Assembly (NCBI RefSeq): GCF_003865095.1
Contig: NZ_BHYK01000017.1
Location: forward strand, 45,844 to 109,843
DNA: 64,000 nucleotides
DNA from: Clostridium tagluense
GTDB lineage: Bacteria > Bacillota > Clostridia > Clostridiales > Clostridiaceae
Direction of reading: 5' to 3'
The notes below the pieces were generated by a model that was given only the letters and a program-made list of their open reading frames with translations, was not told the DNA's origin and searched no databases. This document shows, piece after piece, positions 29,166 to 38,946 of the stretch (position 1 is its first letter; every line of letters begins with the position of its first letter). Position numbers and translations under genes: made by a program.

Positions 29166-29618
29166 ATGAAAGTGGAAGAAAAAACTATAAGGAAAAAATT
29201 TGAACATCTTAATTCTAATAAAATTCCTAAGCCTAATTTACTTATGCATTGCTTTAATGCTTTTTGGGTTGGAGGATTTATATGTGTAATTGGACAATTT
29301 GTTAGTGACTTTTTTTCTAGAATGGGTGTTCCCAGTGATGAACTAGGGACTTACGTTTCCATAGTTATGGTCTTTCTAGGAGCTATACTTACGGGCATAG
29401 GAATATATGATAAGCTAGGTGATTTTGCAGGAGCAGGTTCTGTTGTACCAATTACTGGGTTTGCAAATTCCATTGTTTCACCAGCAATGGAATTTAAAAA
29501 AGAGGGTTTTGTTTTTGGTGTAGCGGCTAAAATGTTTACAATTGCAGGACCTGTTTTAGTATATGGTATTGGTTCCTCTGTAATTGTGGGGATTTTATAT
29601 TATTTTTTAAGGTGGTGA
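29166..29618 (+). CDS. spoVAC: stage V sporulation protein SpoVAC
   Basis: The 150-residue membrane protein has about four membrane segments and the typical FVGGFICVIGQF-like start (WVGGFICVIGQFV) and GDFAGAGSVVPITGFANS segment. SpoVA proteins form the channel that takes dipicolinic acid into the forespore and releases it at germination. AAGGAGG precedes the ATG. It is followed by spoVAD after 6 bases. Confidence 0.95.
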   Translation: MKVEEKTIRKKFEHLNSNKIPKPNLLMHCFNAFWVGGFICVIGQFVSDFFSRMGVPSDELGTYVSIVMVFLGAILTGIGIYDKLGDFAGAGSVVPITGFANSIVSPAMEFKKEGFVFGVAAKMFTIAGPVLVYGIGSSVIVGILYYFLRW

Positions 29619-29624
29619 TTAAAA

Positions 29625-30641
29625 ATGGGTAGAAGAATTGGAGTTCAAACAGTAGAAATTCAAAGCAAACCTAGAATTATTGGTACATATAATGTAGTGG
29701 GACCTAAGGAAGGTAAAGGGCCATTAAAAGAGTATTTTGATAGAATTCTGCAAGATGATCTTAATGGAACTGAGAGTTTTGAAAAAGCTGAAACTAGTTT
29801 ATTGTATACAGCTATTACAGAAAGTATAAAAAAAGCAAAACTAAAAGAAGTTGACATAAATTATCTGCTAGCAGGAGATTTACTAAATCAGTTAATCTCT
29901 TCAAGTTTTGCAGCTAGAGATTTGAATATACCTTTTCTAGGACTTTATGGGGCCTGTTCAACTATGGCAGAGTCTTTAAGTATAGGTTCAATGATAATGG
30001 AAGGAGGCATGGCTAATTATGTTGTAGCGGCTACTTCTTCACATTTCTCATCAGCTGAAAGACAATATAGATTTCCATTAGAAATGGGAAGTCAGAGAGC
30101 TCCAACGGCACAATGGACGGTTACAGGTGCTGGAGCAATGGTTTTGGGTAAAAAAGGTGATTTTCCTTATGTCACACATGTTACAACTGGAAAAGTTAAA
30201 GACTATGGGATAACAGATGTAAATAATATGGGAGTTGCCATGGCACCAGCAGCTGTGGATACTATTAAACAACACTTTTTGGACACGGGCAGAAAACCCT
30301 CGGATTATGATATTATTGCTACTGGAGACCTAGGTATGGTAGGAAGAAAGTTTACAGAGGAATTACTCTTGGAATATAAGTATAATATGAAAGGACATTA
30401 TATTGACTGTGGTGAGGAAATTTTCAATGCTGAAAAACAGGGAACCAATGCAGGTGGTAGTGGTTGTGGCTGTTCGGCAGTGGTTGCGACAGGATATTTA
30501 TACAAAAACATGCTAAAGGGGAAATTTAGAAGAATGCTTCTAGTGTCTACAGGCGCACTCTTAAGTCCTACTTCATCTTTGCAGGGAGAAACAATACCTG
30601 GAATAGCACATGCCGTTTGTATAGAGTTTGGAGGTGAATAA
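29625..30641 (+). CDS. spoVAD: stage V sporulation protein SpoVAD
   Basis: The 338-residue protein has a thiolase-like fold with LGLYGACSTMAESLSIG and, near the end, a GGSGCGCSAVV stretch, both conserved in SpoVAD. It binds dipicolinic acid on the inner spore membrane together with SpoVAC and SpoVAE. The GGAGGTGA within its last codons serves as ribosome site for spoVAE. Confidence 0.95.
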   Translation: MGRRIGVQTVEIQSKPRIIGTYNVVGPKEGKGPLKEYFDRILQDDLNGTESFEKAETSLLYTAITESIKKAKLKEVDINYLLAGDLLNQLISSSFAARDLNIPFLGLYGACSTMAESLSIGSMIMEGGMANYVVAATSSHFSSAERQYRFPLEMGSQRAPTAQWTVTGAGAMVLGKKGDFPYVTHVTTGKVKDYGITDVNNMGVAMAPAAVDTIKQHFLDTGRKPSDYDIIATGDLGMVGRKFTEELLLEYKYNMKGHYIDCGEEIFNAEKQGTNAGGSGCGCSAVVATGYLYKNMLKGKFRRMLLVSTGALLSPTSSLQGETIPGIAHAVCIEFGGE

Positions 30642-30645
30642 ATGA

Positions 30646-31005
30646 ATGAATAATTACATTATGACTTTTATAGTGGGTGGTGCAATTTGTGTAATAGGTC
30701 AGATACTTATGGATACTACTAAATTAACTCCAGCTAGAATATTAGTTGTATTTGTAACTGGTGGAGTAATACTAGGCGCATTAAATATATATGATGTAGT
30801 TATAAAATATGGCAAAGCAGGTGGAAGTATACCACTGCCAGGCTTTGGCTGTAGTTTAGCTAAAAGTGTAATGAAGGAAGTAGATAAGGTTGGTCTTATA
30901 GGAGCATTTACTGGAGGAATAAAAGGTACTGCGGGAGGTATTACTGCTGCAATTTTCTTTGGATATATCATGGCATTATTATTTAATCCTAAAACTAAGG
31001 GATAA
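30646..31005 (+). CDS. spoVAE: stage V sporulation protein SpoVAE
   Basis: The 119-residue protein has three to four membrane segments and resembles SpoVAC, including the GGSIPLPGFGCSLAKSVM segment. It is the third member of the minimal clostridial spoVAC-AD-AE set. The ATG at 30646 is placed seven bases after GGAGGTGA. An overlapping out-of-frame ATG at 30642 encodes only three residues and is ignored. Confidence 0.93.
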   Translation: MNNYIMTFIVGGAICVIGQILMDTTKLTPARILVVFVTGGVILGALNIYDVVIKYGKAGGSIPLPGFGCSLAKSVMKEVDKVGLIGAFTGGIKGTAGGITAAIFFGYIMALLFNPKTKG

Positions 31006-31047
31006 AAAAACTACTATCAAATATTAAAATTTGATAGTAGTTTTTTA
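31004..31047. terminator. bidirectional terminator between spoVAE and the PBP gene
   Basis: A perfect stem of about 18 bp (AAAAAACTACTATCAAAT with its complement) has A residues on one side and T residues on the other. It can stop both the + strand spoVA transcript and the - strand penicillin-binding protein transcript. Confidence 0.9.
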
Positions 31048-31055
31048 TTTCTGTT

Positions 31056-33560
31056 TTAAGGTGCATTAACAGGGGGATTAACACCCGTTGGATCTGTAAC
31101 GGGTGGATTTATAACTGGTGGATTCGTAACTGGTGGATCCGTAACTGGTGGATTCGTAACAGGGGGCTTTGTAACAGGCGGACTCGTAACAGGAGGTATA
31201 AATTGATTTGAAAAGGAATCAACTGATGTTGGTAATACATAAGCTGAGTCTAATAGCGTAGCATTATGATAACTCCTCTTTATAAAAATTCTTGTTTCAA
31301 TATTTCCAGGTGAAGTAGACTCTGAGGCAAGAACATAGTTGCCATTAGGCCCTCTGGTAACTCTAGCCAGAACATGTATGCTATCCAGTGTTGTAGGTTG
31401 AGTTCCGTCAATAAATAGTTCAGAGTAGACTCTATTTCCTCTTGGGTCCGAATAAGTTAAATCTGTTGGTATATCACCAGAATCCTTTGATACAGAAAAG
31501 TCGGATATACCAGAAGGCCGCTCTACTTCCTTAACTGGAAGATTAGTATGGGCTTCTTTCATAACATTTCCCCACAGCAAGGCGGCAGTATTACTACCCA
31601 TTCCTTCAATTTTAGCTCCATCATCTGTTCCAATCCAAATAGCTGCAGAATAATAAGGAGTTAATCCAACAAACCATAAGTTTTTTGAATCAGAAGAAGT
31701 ACCAGTTTTACCTCTAACAGGCATGTTACCGAAATTAGCGTTTGGACCAGTACCATCTGCACTTACAGGTCCTTGTAGTAAATCATACATTATATAAGCA
31801 CTTTGAGGTGATAAAACAGTTTTTGGGTCATATTTTGTTTGAAGTATTATTTTACCACTTCTATCAACTACTTTAGTGTATAATCTTGGAGTAGATCTCA
31901 TTCCATTGTTACCAAAAACACCATATGCAGTGGCCATAGTGAGAGGATTAGTTCCCTTATAACTACCACCATCTAATTGACCTAGTGCCATAGCAGACAT
32001 ACTTCTCTTATCAGTTTCATCTAATTGCAATCCGAATTTTTCGCCATAAGAAATACCAGTCTTAAGACCAATCATATCCTCAATTTTCACGGCAGCCACG
32101 TTAACGGAATGCTTTAAACAATCTCTTAGAGTTAAATATCCATAATATATATCAGGAGAATTTCTAGGATTATAAGGAGGGTCACCTGGAGCACCATATT
32201 TTTTTCCTATTTCTTCAGGTACAGGTGAATCTTCAATAATTGTAGAAGCTGTAGCAATTTTTGAATCAATAGCTGGACTATATACAGTTAGTGGCTTAAT
32301 GCTTGAGCCAGGAGCCTTTAAGAAGTCACTAGAAGCAGCTCTATTATAAGACATAGGACCCTCAACGCCACGGCCGCCTATAATAGTTTTAACTTCACCT
32401 GTACGATAATCCATGATAACGCAAGAAGCTTGGATATTTGCTTGTTTAAGGTTAAGGTTACCATCTCTAGGAAATATATAATCATAGCTGTTTTTTTTAT
32501 TTGACGCAACAGGGTCATCAATTATAGCCTGTGACTTAATTTGCATAGATCTATCCATAGTTGTAGTGATTTTTAAACCGTCGTACATAAGCATGGAATA
32601 AGCCTCTTCTTTGTTAATATTTAATGTCTTCATTAGATCCTCAGCAACCTGAAGGATTACAGGCCTAGAAAAGGACTCAAAGTCCATCTTATTTGCGTCT
32701 TTTATTGAAAAATTAAATACTAGATTTTCAGCCATAGCTGAATCAAATTGATTTTTGCTGATTTTATTATATTTTAGCATGTTTTCAAGAACAGCTTTTG
32801 TTCTATTTGAAACAAAAGCTTCTTTAGATTTAGATGCTTTATATGATAAATTATAAGAAAGACTAGGATTTTGTGCAGCGCTAGCAATAAAAGCACATTG
32901 TTTTAAAGACAAAGCCTCAATAGATTTGCCGAAATATTGCTGGGAGGCGGCTTCTACACCGTGAGCTTTTCCGCCTAAAAAAATAGTATTAATATAAGCC
33001 TCTAAAATTTGATCTTTGGTCAAAACCTTCTCTAGTTTTAGCGAAAGAGAAATTTCTTGGACTTTTCTTTTTATAGAAGTTCTGTTTTCTATAGAATCTG
33101 CTAAAAACATTCTATATTTAACCAATTGTTGAGTTATAGTTGAAGCGCCTTGGAGACTCGCGCCACTACCATGTATTTTTATTTTTATATCATTTAATAC
33201 AGCTCCACCCAATCTTTTTATGTCAATACCAGGGTGGGTATCAAATCTAGAATCCTCAATACTTATAAATGCATCCTTAAGGACTACTGGAACTTTATTA
33301 ATAGATATATTAGTTCTTCTTTCTGAGGTAATATATTCATCCATATACTTTTGAGAATTGTCATATAGTGTTGAGGGTTCATCTAATTTTAAAAATTCAT
33401 TAATATCTAATTCGGGAGCTGTCTTAACCATAGCTACAACTACTCCTCCAATAGCTACCATGGCTATTAATGCTATAGATAGAATTGTTAAAAAAATGCT
33501 TTTGAAAACTTTCTTACCAGTTGATTTTTTCTTCTTTGGAGTAGTTTTTTTATCTTTCAT
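31056..33560 (-). CDS. pbpA: class A penicillin-binding protein 1A (bifunctional)
   Basis: The 834-residue protein has a basic cytoplasmic tail, a membrane anchor (about residues 20-45), a GT51 glycosyltransferase domain with IEDSRFDTHPGID and a transpeptidase domain with the SxxK serine Ser419 (SSIK), SVN and KTGTS motifs. It polymerises and cross-links peptidoglycan. The last 50 residues form a PPVT-x repeat tail, seen in the DNA as direct repeats at about 31070-31195. The repeat tail suggests a flexible wall-spanning end. The symbol is the usual clostridial name and is less certain than the function. Confidence 0.93.
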   Translation of the reverse strand: MKDKKTTPKKKKSTGKKVFKSIFLTILSIALIAMVAIGGVVVAMVKTAPELDINEFLKLDEPSTLYDNSQKYMDEYITSERRTNISINKVPVVLKDAFISIEDSRFDTHPGIDIKRLGGAVLNDIKIKIHGSGASLQGASTITQQLVKYRMFLADSIENRTSIKRKVQEISLSLKLEKVLTKDQILEAYINTIFLGGKAHGVEAASQQYFGKSIEALSLKQCAFIASAAQNPSLSYNLSYKASKSKEAFVSNRTKAVLENMLKYNKISKNQFDSAMAENLVFNFSIKDANKMDFESFSRPVILQVAEDLMKTLNINKEEAYSMLMYDGLKITTTMDRSMQIKSQAIIDDPVASNKKNSYDYIFPRDGNLNLKQANIQASCVIMDYRTGEVKTIIGGRGVEGPMSYNRAASSDFLKAPGSSIKPLTVYSPAIDSKIATASTIIEDSPVPEEIGKKYGAPGDPPYNPRNSPDIYYGYLTLRDCLKHSVNVAAVKIEDMIGLKTGISYGEKFGLQLDETDKRSMSAMALGQLDGGSYKGTNPLTMATAYGVFGNNGMRSTPRLYTKVVDRSGKIILQTKYDPKTVLSPQSAYIMYDLLQGPVSADGTGPNANFGNMPVRGKTGTSSDSKNLWFVGLTPYYSAAIWIGTDDGAKIEGMGSNTAALLWGNVMKEAHTNLPVKEVERPSGISDFSVSKDSGDIPTDLTYSDPRGNRVYSELFIDGTQPTTLDSIHVLARVTRGPNGNYVLASESTSPGNIETRIFIKRSYHNATLLDSAYVLPTSVDSFSNQFIPPVTSPPVTKPPVTNPPVTDPPVTNPPVINPPVTDPTGVNPPVNAP

Positions 33561-33771
33561 TCAATATCCTCCTCGTATTTATCTGGAGCGGATTATAATT
33601 ATTAATTTCCAGGTCTTATTGTAAAACTTATACTATCTAAGTAGAATTAACTTTTAATATTATACCATATAAATATACTAATATAAAATATCCATTTTGA
33701 TACACTATTTAATTCTGTAGCTTAAAAGAGTTACATATAATAACATATAACCTTAAATGGAGGTAATAAAT

Positions 33772-34446
33772 ATTAGAAATAAGTTTAACAATAAGATTAA
33801 AACTAGAGTATTATTAATTATAACCATAATTATTATAAATTTTACAATGTTCATATATATTTTTGATAAAATCATAATGCCAACTGTAATGGCTGTGGCA
33901 GATGCAGAAATGAGAGCAAAAGCTACAGAAATTGTTAATAAAGCAATTATAAACGAATATTCCAAACAGTTTAATTACGATGAAATTATAAGGGTTGATA
34001 AAGATGCGCAGGGGAATATTGTAATGCTAAAAGCAGATACTTTAAAAATGAATAAAATAGCCTGTGATGTTGCTCTAGAATCACAAAAGGAACTCTTGAA
34101 ATTGGGGGATATAGGCATCAAAGTCCCTATAGGTTATATCACAAGAAATAATATTTTATCTTATTATGGTCCATGCATAAATATAAAAATGCAGCCCGTA
34201 GGCCTTGTAGAAACTAAATATTCTTCGGAGTTTGAAAGTGCAGGTATAAATCAAACGAGACATAAAATCTATGTTAAAGTAAAAACCACAGTTAGAGTGA
34301 TTATTCCATTGAAAAGCAATGATATTGAAGTAGCTAATGAAATACCAATTGCTGAAACTATTATAGTGGGAAAAATACCCAATACTGCAATTGGGTTAGA
34401 TTTAAATGGTACGGGTTTTAAATTGGGCAATAGTGGTGAGAAATAA
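33772..34446 (+). CDS. yunB: sporulation protein YunB
   Basis: The protein has one N-terminal membrane segment and the conserved stretch DAEMRAKATEIVNKAI, then the GxxIPLG-like VPIGYITRNNIL region of YunB. It is a mother-cell sporulation protein needed for spore formation steps near engulfment in Bacillus. The ATG at 33757 lacks a ribosome site. GGAGGT lies inside its first codons, seven bases before an ATT at 33772, which I take as the likelier start (224 residues). Confidence 0.75.
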   Translation: MRNKFNNKIKTRVLLIITIIIINFTMFIYIFDKIIMPTVMAVADAEMRAKATEIVNKAIINEYSKQFNYDEIIRVDKDAQGNIVMLKADTLKMNKIACDVALESQKELLKLGDIGIKVPIGYITRNNILSYYGPCINIKMQPVGLVETKYSSEFESAGINQTRHKIYVKVKTTVRVIIPLKSNDIEVANEIPIAETIIVGKIPNTAIGLDLNGTGFKLGNSGEK

Positions 34447-34455
34447 GATAAATAT

Positions 34456-34487
34456 AAAAAAGCACGTTATTAAACGTACTTTTTTTT
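34456..34487. terminator. bidirectional terminator between yunB and hpt
   Basis: AAAAAAG and ACGTT arms pair with AACGT and CTTTTTTT around a short loop with one mismatch. It lies between two converging genes and can serve both. Confidence 0.75.
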
Positions 34488-34537
34488 ATTTCTAATTATA
34501 TTTTGTTAATAATTCGCAAGGAAGATGCTAAAAAAGC

Positions 34538-35062
34538 TTAAGCTTCCCAATTAAATACGTAAGGTATATTTCTATAATAGTCTCCGTAATTTAATCCATA
34601 ACCCACAACAAAAAGATCTGGAATTTCAAAACAACAATAATCTGGTATTATATCAATTTTTCTTCTTTCATGTTTATCTAAAAGAACACAAGATTTAACA
34701 GAAGCAGCTCCAAGGGATCTAACCCTAGTCATAATGGAATTCATAGTTATGCCTGTATCAACAATATCATCCACTATTAGTACATCGAAGCCAGAAATAT
34801 TATCTGGGATGTCATTTATAATATTAACTGTTCCACTTGACTCTTCGTCTGCACCATAACTTGAAGTTGTCATAAAGCCTATTTTTGTAGGCACAGTGAT
34901 TTGACGTACAAGATCCGCAGTAAATATAAAACTACCTCGGAGTAATGAAAGAATATATAATTTTTTTCCATCATAATCTTTGGATATTTCTGCGCCAAGT
35001 TGTCCAACTCTTTCATCAATTTGTTCTTTAGATATAAGAATATTTATTTTTTTATCATCCAA
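34538..35062 (-). CDS. hpt: hypoxanthine phosphoribosyltransferase
   Basis: The protein shows the PRPP-binding motif VLIVDDIVDTGITM, the hood region LYILSLLRGSFIF and the C-terminal PDLFVVGYGLNYG. It salvages hypoxanthine and guanine. I take TTG at 35062 (174 residues) as the start, since homologues begin close to KINILISKEQI; a longer TTG start at 35104 is possible. It is the only gene on this strand between yunB and hflX. Confidence 0.92.
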   Translation of the reverse strand: MDDKKINILISKEQIDERVGQLGAEISKDYDGKKLYILSLLRGSFIFTADLVRQITVPTKIGFMTTSSYGADEESSGTVNIINDIPDNISGFDVLIVDDIVDTGITMNSIMTRVRSLGAASVKSCVLLDKHERRKIDIIPDYCCFEIPDLFVVGYGLNYGDYYRNIPYVFNWEA

Positions 35063-35181
35063 TGTTAATCCCGCCCTCGTTATATATTTACAATATTGCT
35101 TCAATAGTATAAAATTATAGGATAGTTGTCAAGTATAAGAATAAGAAAACTTGTTAAAATATTATTAGAATGGAGTGATTT

Positions 35182-36972
35182 ATGATGATATATGGAAATA
35201 TTGATGGGGTTAAGAATTCAATTTTAAATAAATTAGAAACTGCTTGTGATATAAGAGTTTCTAAAGATTGCATTTTATCTGAAGAATTAGTAGATATATT
35301 AGTCGAGGTAACACAAGATTTAAAAAGAGAAGTCAGTGCCGCAATTGATAGAAAAGGTAAAATAATTAGTATGGCAATTGGTGACAGTAGCACAGTGGAA
35401 CTGCCTATAATTGATATAAGAGAAGGACGGTTATCAGGAGTTAAAATAGTACATACTCACCCAAATGGAAATTCTAGATTATCTGCTCTTGATATGTCAG
35501 CACTAGTAAAACTAAAGTTAGATTGTATAGTGGCAATTGGAATATCAGAAAAAGAAGACTTAAAATATAATGTAGGTTTTTGTGGAATAGAAAATAATAT
35601 TCTAGTAGAAGAAGAAATAGGACCCATAAGCATAGATAAAGTAATAGAATATGATATCATAGACAAAGTTAAACATATAGAAAAATTAATGAAGACAAGT
35701 GAAATCATTGAAGATGATGTAGAAAGAGCTATCTTAGTGGGTATAGAAAGTGAAGAGGATTTAGTAGAACTTAGGGAACTAGCAAAGGCATGTAATGTAG
35801 TAACTGTAGATATAATTCTGCAAAATAGACATAAAATAGATCCAGCCTTATACATAGGTAGTGGTAAAGCAGAAGAAATTGCGGGTATTAGGCAAGCATT
35901 AAGAGCAAACGTAGTTATTTTTGATGATGAATTATCTGGCTCTCAAGTTAGAAATTTGGAAGAAGTGCTTGGTTGTAAGGTTATAGACAGGACTACATTA
36001 ATATTAGAGATATTTGCACGAAGAGCAAGAACTAGGGAAGCAAAAATTCAAGTTGAACTTGCACAATTAAAATATAGGTTACCACGTTTAACAGGACTTG
36101 GAACTATGCTTTCAAGAACAGGTGCAGGAATTGGCACAAGAGGTCCTGGAGAGAAAAAATTAGAAATAGATAAAAGAAGAATACGCGAAGGTATTTTTGA
36201 TTTAAATAAAGAATTAGAAAAAATAAGAACCACAAGAAATGTACAAAGGGAAAAAAGAAGTCGCGAAAGTATTTCAAAAATATCTTTAGTTGGGTACACT
36301 AATTCTGGAAAATCAACACTTAGAAATGTATTATGCGATGTAGCCTCACTAAAAAGCGCTGTTCAAAAAGATAAAGTCTTTGAAGCAGATATGCTCTTTG
36401 CAACCTTAGACGTAACAACAAGAGCACTACTATTACCTGATAATCGTGTGGCAGCAGTAACAGATACTGTAGGTTTTATAAGAAAACTTCCCCATGACCT
36501 GGTGGAAGCCTTTAAATCTACATTAGAAGAAGTTGTATATTCAGATTTATTGATGCACATAGTGGATGTATCCTCAGACACTGCAGAGCTACAAATAGAA
36601 GCTGTAGATGCCGTTTTAGCAGAACTTGCGGCAATTGATAAGCCGATGATATTGGTGCTAAATAAAATTGATAAATCTTCTCAAGAAAACATCCTAAAGA
36701 TTAAAGAAAAATATAAAAATTTGAAATGCATAGAAATATCAGCTAAGTATGGTACAAATTTGGAAGGGTTACTAAAAGAAGCTTGTGAAGATCTTCCATA
36801 TACACTTAAAAAATTTAATGTGCTTATTCCATATACTGATCAGTCCATGGTGGCATATTTGCATAGAGGTTCTAAAGTGGAATCAGAAGAATACAACGAA
36901 GAGGGAACACTTATGACAGTACAAGGGGACAATGAAGTTTACAATAAGTGTGAAAAATATATTTTAGTTTAG
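35182..36972 (+). CDS. hflX: GTPase HflX
   Basis: The 596-residue protein has an extended N-terminal region with VHTHPNGNSRLSALDMSAL, common in clostridial HflX, then the HflX domain (GSGKAEEIAG, GTMLSRTGAGIGTRGPGE) and a GTPase domain with P-loop GYTNSGKST at about residue 370, DTVGFIRKLP and NKID. HflX splits stalled 70S ribosomes under stress. It has its own short leader and no clear operon partner. Confidence 0.94.
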   Translation: MMIYGNIDGVKNSILNKLETACDIRVSKDCILSEELVDILVEVTQDLKREVSAAIDRKGKIISMAIGDSSTVELPIIDIREGRLSGVKIVHTHPNGNSRLSALDMSALVKLKLDCIVAIGISEKEDLKYNVGFCGIENNILVEEEIGPISIDKVIEYDIIDKVKHIEKLMKTSEIIEDDVERAILVGIESEEDLVELRELAKACNVVTVDIILQNRHKIDPALYIGSGKAEEIAGIRQALRANVVIFDDELSGSQVRNLEEVLGCKVIDRTTLILEIFARRARTREAKIQVELAQLKYRLPRLTGLGTMLSRTGAGIGTRGPGEKKLEIDKRRIREGIFDLNKELEKIRTTRNVQREKRSRESISKISLVGYTNSGKSTLRNVLCDVASLKSAVQKDKVFEADMLFATLDVTTRALLLPDNRVAAVTDTVGFIRKLPHDLVEAFKSTLEEVVYSDLLMHIVDVSSDTAELQIEAVDAVLAELAAIDKPMILVLNKIDKSSQENILKIKEKYKNLKCIEISAKYGTNLEGLLKEACEDLPYTLKKFNVLIPYTDQSMVAYLHRGSKVESEEYNEEGTLMTVQGDNEVYNKCEKYILV

Positions 36973-37107
36973 ATTAAACTGAAATATATTTTGTAATGGA
37001 TAAAGTTGTGTTATTAAAAAAATTAAATAAGTGTAATAAAATTTGTGGCTAGATTATATAATTAAGTGTTAGGTCTATAGCATTTATCATAGGATTTAGG
37101 AGTAGAT

Positions 37108-37617
37108 ATGGGAGAGGATAAATTAAATTCAGATAATGAAAATAGGAAAAGCAAAAAATCAACTTGGCAAGATGACAACCAATATCAAAAAAAAATTATA
37201 GATGATATTACTCAGCAATATAAGAATATTTATGAATATGCATCTATGCAACAACCAGTATCTGATACTAGTGACACAACAAACTGTTTTGATATTAAAT
37301 CCTTGGCAGATAAGGCTGTAAACATAAATATTTTAAGATATGAAGTAGATAGATTACAACTAGATTTTAAAGCAAAGGCATATTTTGAAAATGATGTAAA
37401 ACCACTAATAGACACTCTGTACTCTTTAGCTACTGCATCTATTAGTTATTCAAGTGCTGCAGGTAGTTTGGCAAATACAAATTTTGGCCGTAGTTCAAAA
37501 ATTAAAGATGCCCTAAATTTAGTTGAAGGCGTTAATGAAATTTCTGAAGATTTAATTAAAGTGTTGAAATGTAAAATTGATAATATGTTGAAACTCGCAA
37601 AGTATGATTGCAAATGA
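37108..37617 (+). CDS. conserved hypothetical helical protein
   Basis: I do not recognise this 169-residue protein. It has a charged, disordered-looking N-terminus rich in Lys, Asn and Asp (residues 1-30) and a predicted helical remainder with no membrane segment. A Ser/Ala-rich stretch SYSSAAGSLANT lies at about residues 112-123. It is followed by a terminator, so it is probably a single-gene transcript. The 135-base gap upstream to hflX shows nothing else. Confidence 0.6.
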   Translation: MGEDKLNSDNENRKSKKSTWQDDNQYQKKIIDDITQQYKNIYEYASMQQPVSDTSDTTNCFDIKSLADKAVNINILRYEVDRLQLDFKAKAYFENDVKPLIDTLYSLATASISYSSAAGSLANTNFGRSSKIKDALNLVEGVNEISEDLIKVLKCKIDNMLKLAKYDCK

Positions 37618-37629
37618 TTTTTTATAATG

Positions 37630-37673
37630 TTAAAGAGAATCAAGGTTAATTTGACCCTGATTCTTTTTATTTT
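37630..37673 (+). terminator. terminator after the 37108 gene
   Basis: AAAGAGAATCAAGGT pairs with ACCCTGATTCTTTTT with one mismatch and is followed by T-rich sequence. Its position argues that the next gene starts at 37750 and not further upstream. Confidence 0.7.
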
Positions 37674-37749
37674 AGGTACTAGAAAATTAAGGATTATTAT
37701 TATGAAAACTGCTAAAAATAAATATAATATTGAATTTGGAGGTAATATC

Positions 37750-37971
37750 ATGGAAAAAGTGTGTCCGGTTTGCAATAATTTAGAAAGAAAAGTTTGCAAG
37801 TGTGAAAAGTGTAGTGATATAATGACAGATAAAGGAATAATACAAGAATATTTTGATGATTATAGTGCCAATATGGAGATTAATGACCATGATAAGTTCT
37901 GTGTTCATATATATCAGTGCAGTAATTGTAATTTTTATAGAAGAATTACAATTAACAAAATATTGATTTAG
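37750..37971 (+). CDS. small zinc-ribbon-like protein
   Basis: The 73-residue protein starts at ATG 37750 with GGAGGT seven bases upstream. It has a CPVC pair, CKCEKC and a later CSNC, eight cysteines placed like one or two zinc ribbons. No membrane segment is seen. The function is unknown; small zinc-ribbon proteins often bind nucleic acids or proteins. Confidence 0.65.
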   Translation: MEKVCPVCNNLERKVCKCEKCSDIMTDKGIIQEYFDDYSANMEINDHDKFCVHIYQCSNCNFYRRITINKILI

Positions 37972-38023
37972 GAAAAATACTTTTAAGGATACTAAAGCAC
38001 ATTAAAAATTGGGGGTAACGTGA

Positions 38024-38920
38024 ATGAAAAAAACTATTTTACAATATCAAAAGGCCTTTAATAGTGTAGTAGATAGAATAAAAATTGATGAATCTGTTTT
38101 ATCAGTAATGGTTTTTGGAAGTATGGTGACAGGAGATTTGTGGGAAGAATCAGATATTGATCTTTTTGTAATTGTCAAAGAGAATTTCGAGAAAATTCGA
38201 GACATACATACAGAAGAAAAGGATGTTCCTGTTCATATTAAACTCATGGGTAAAGAAAAATTTATACAAATTTATTCTGACAATCTAAAGGGCGGATATA
38301 TACATAGAATTTTTTCATCTTCAAGATTAGTATTCTCAAAAGATATGGATATAACAGTAAGGTTTGACGGTGGTAGATTTTTCCCTGATATTGATAGAGA
38401 GCGTTGGGGTATGTTTTTTTTAGGAAAACTTTTAAAAGATATGGGAGTATGTAAAAAGTATTTATGGAGCAATGGTATCTATACCTCCTACACTACTGCC
38501 ATAAGATGTATAGAAAAGTATTCAAGGCTATTTGTTAATTCATCAGGGTATATGATTAGTAAAGATGTTCTGGCTATGGCCATGAATCTAAATGAAGATT
38601 TTAAACAATGCGTTGATAAATTATTTTTTGAAAAAACAAACTTGGCAGAAACAATTCAAGAAACTATGACCTTTTTAGAGGAAAGCATAAATTCAAGTAT
38701 TAAGAGCAATTGTAACTTACTTTTAAACTATATGAGAGAACAAGATAAGTTTTTAAGTGCTGAGGAAATTATGGCAGAGGATTTGTTTGTGGATTTTGAT
38801 ATAGACATGGAAGAATTACTTAATAAACTTTGGGAAAGAGACATTATCAAAAAAGAAAGTAGAGATTTCAAGATAGAGAAGGATAAAACCTTATTTAAAC
38901 AAAATGTTTATTTTGTCTAA
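38024..38920 (+). CDS. nucleotidyltransferase-domain protein
   Basis: The 298-residue protein has the Pol-beta-type motif VFGSMVTGDLWEESDIDLFV (GSx10DxD) at about residues 29-48. The rest is helical and resembles aminoglycoside-adenylyltransferase-like or MNT-like enzymes. The substrate is unknown. It is separated by 26 bases from a MocR-type regulator, which may be functionally linked. Confidence 0.75.
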   Translation: MKKTILQYQKAFNSVVDRIKIDESVLSVMVFGSMVTGDLWEESDIDLFVIVKENFEKIRDIHTEEKDVPVHIKLMGKEKFIQIYSDNLKGGYIHRIFSSSRLVFSKDMDITVRFDGGRFFPDIDRERWGMFFLGKLLKDMGVCKKYLWSNGIYTSYTTAIRCIEKYSRLFVNSSGYMISKDVLAMAMNLNEDFKQCVDKLFFEKTNLAETIQETMTFLEESINSSIKSNCNLLLNYMREQDKFLSAEEIMAEDLFVDFDIDMEELLNKLWERDIIKKESRDFKIEKDKTLFKQNVYFV

Positions 38921-38946
38921 TAATTTTGAAATAGATAGGTGTAGAT

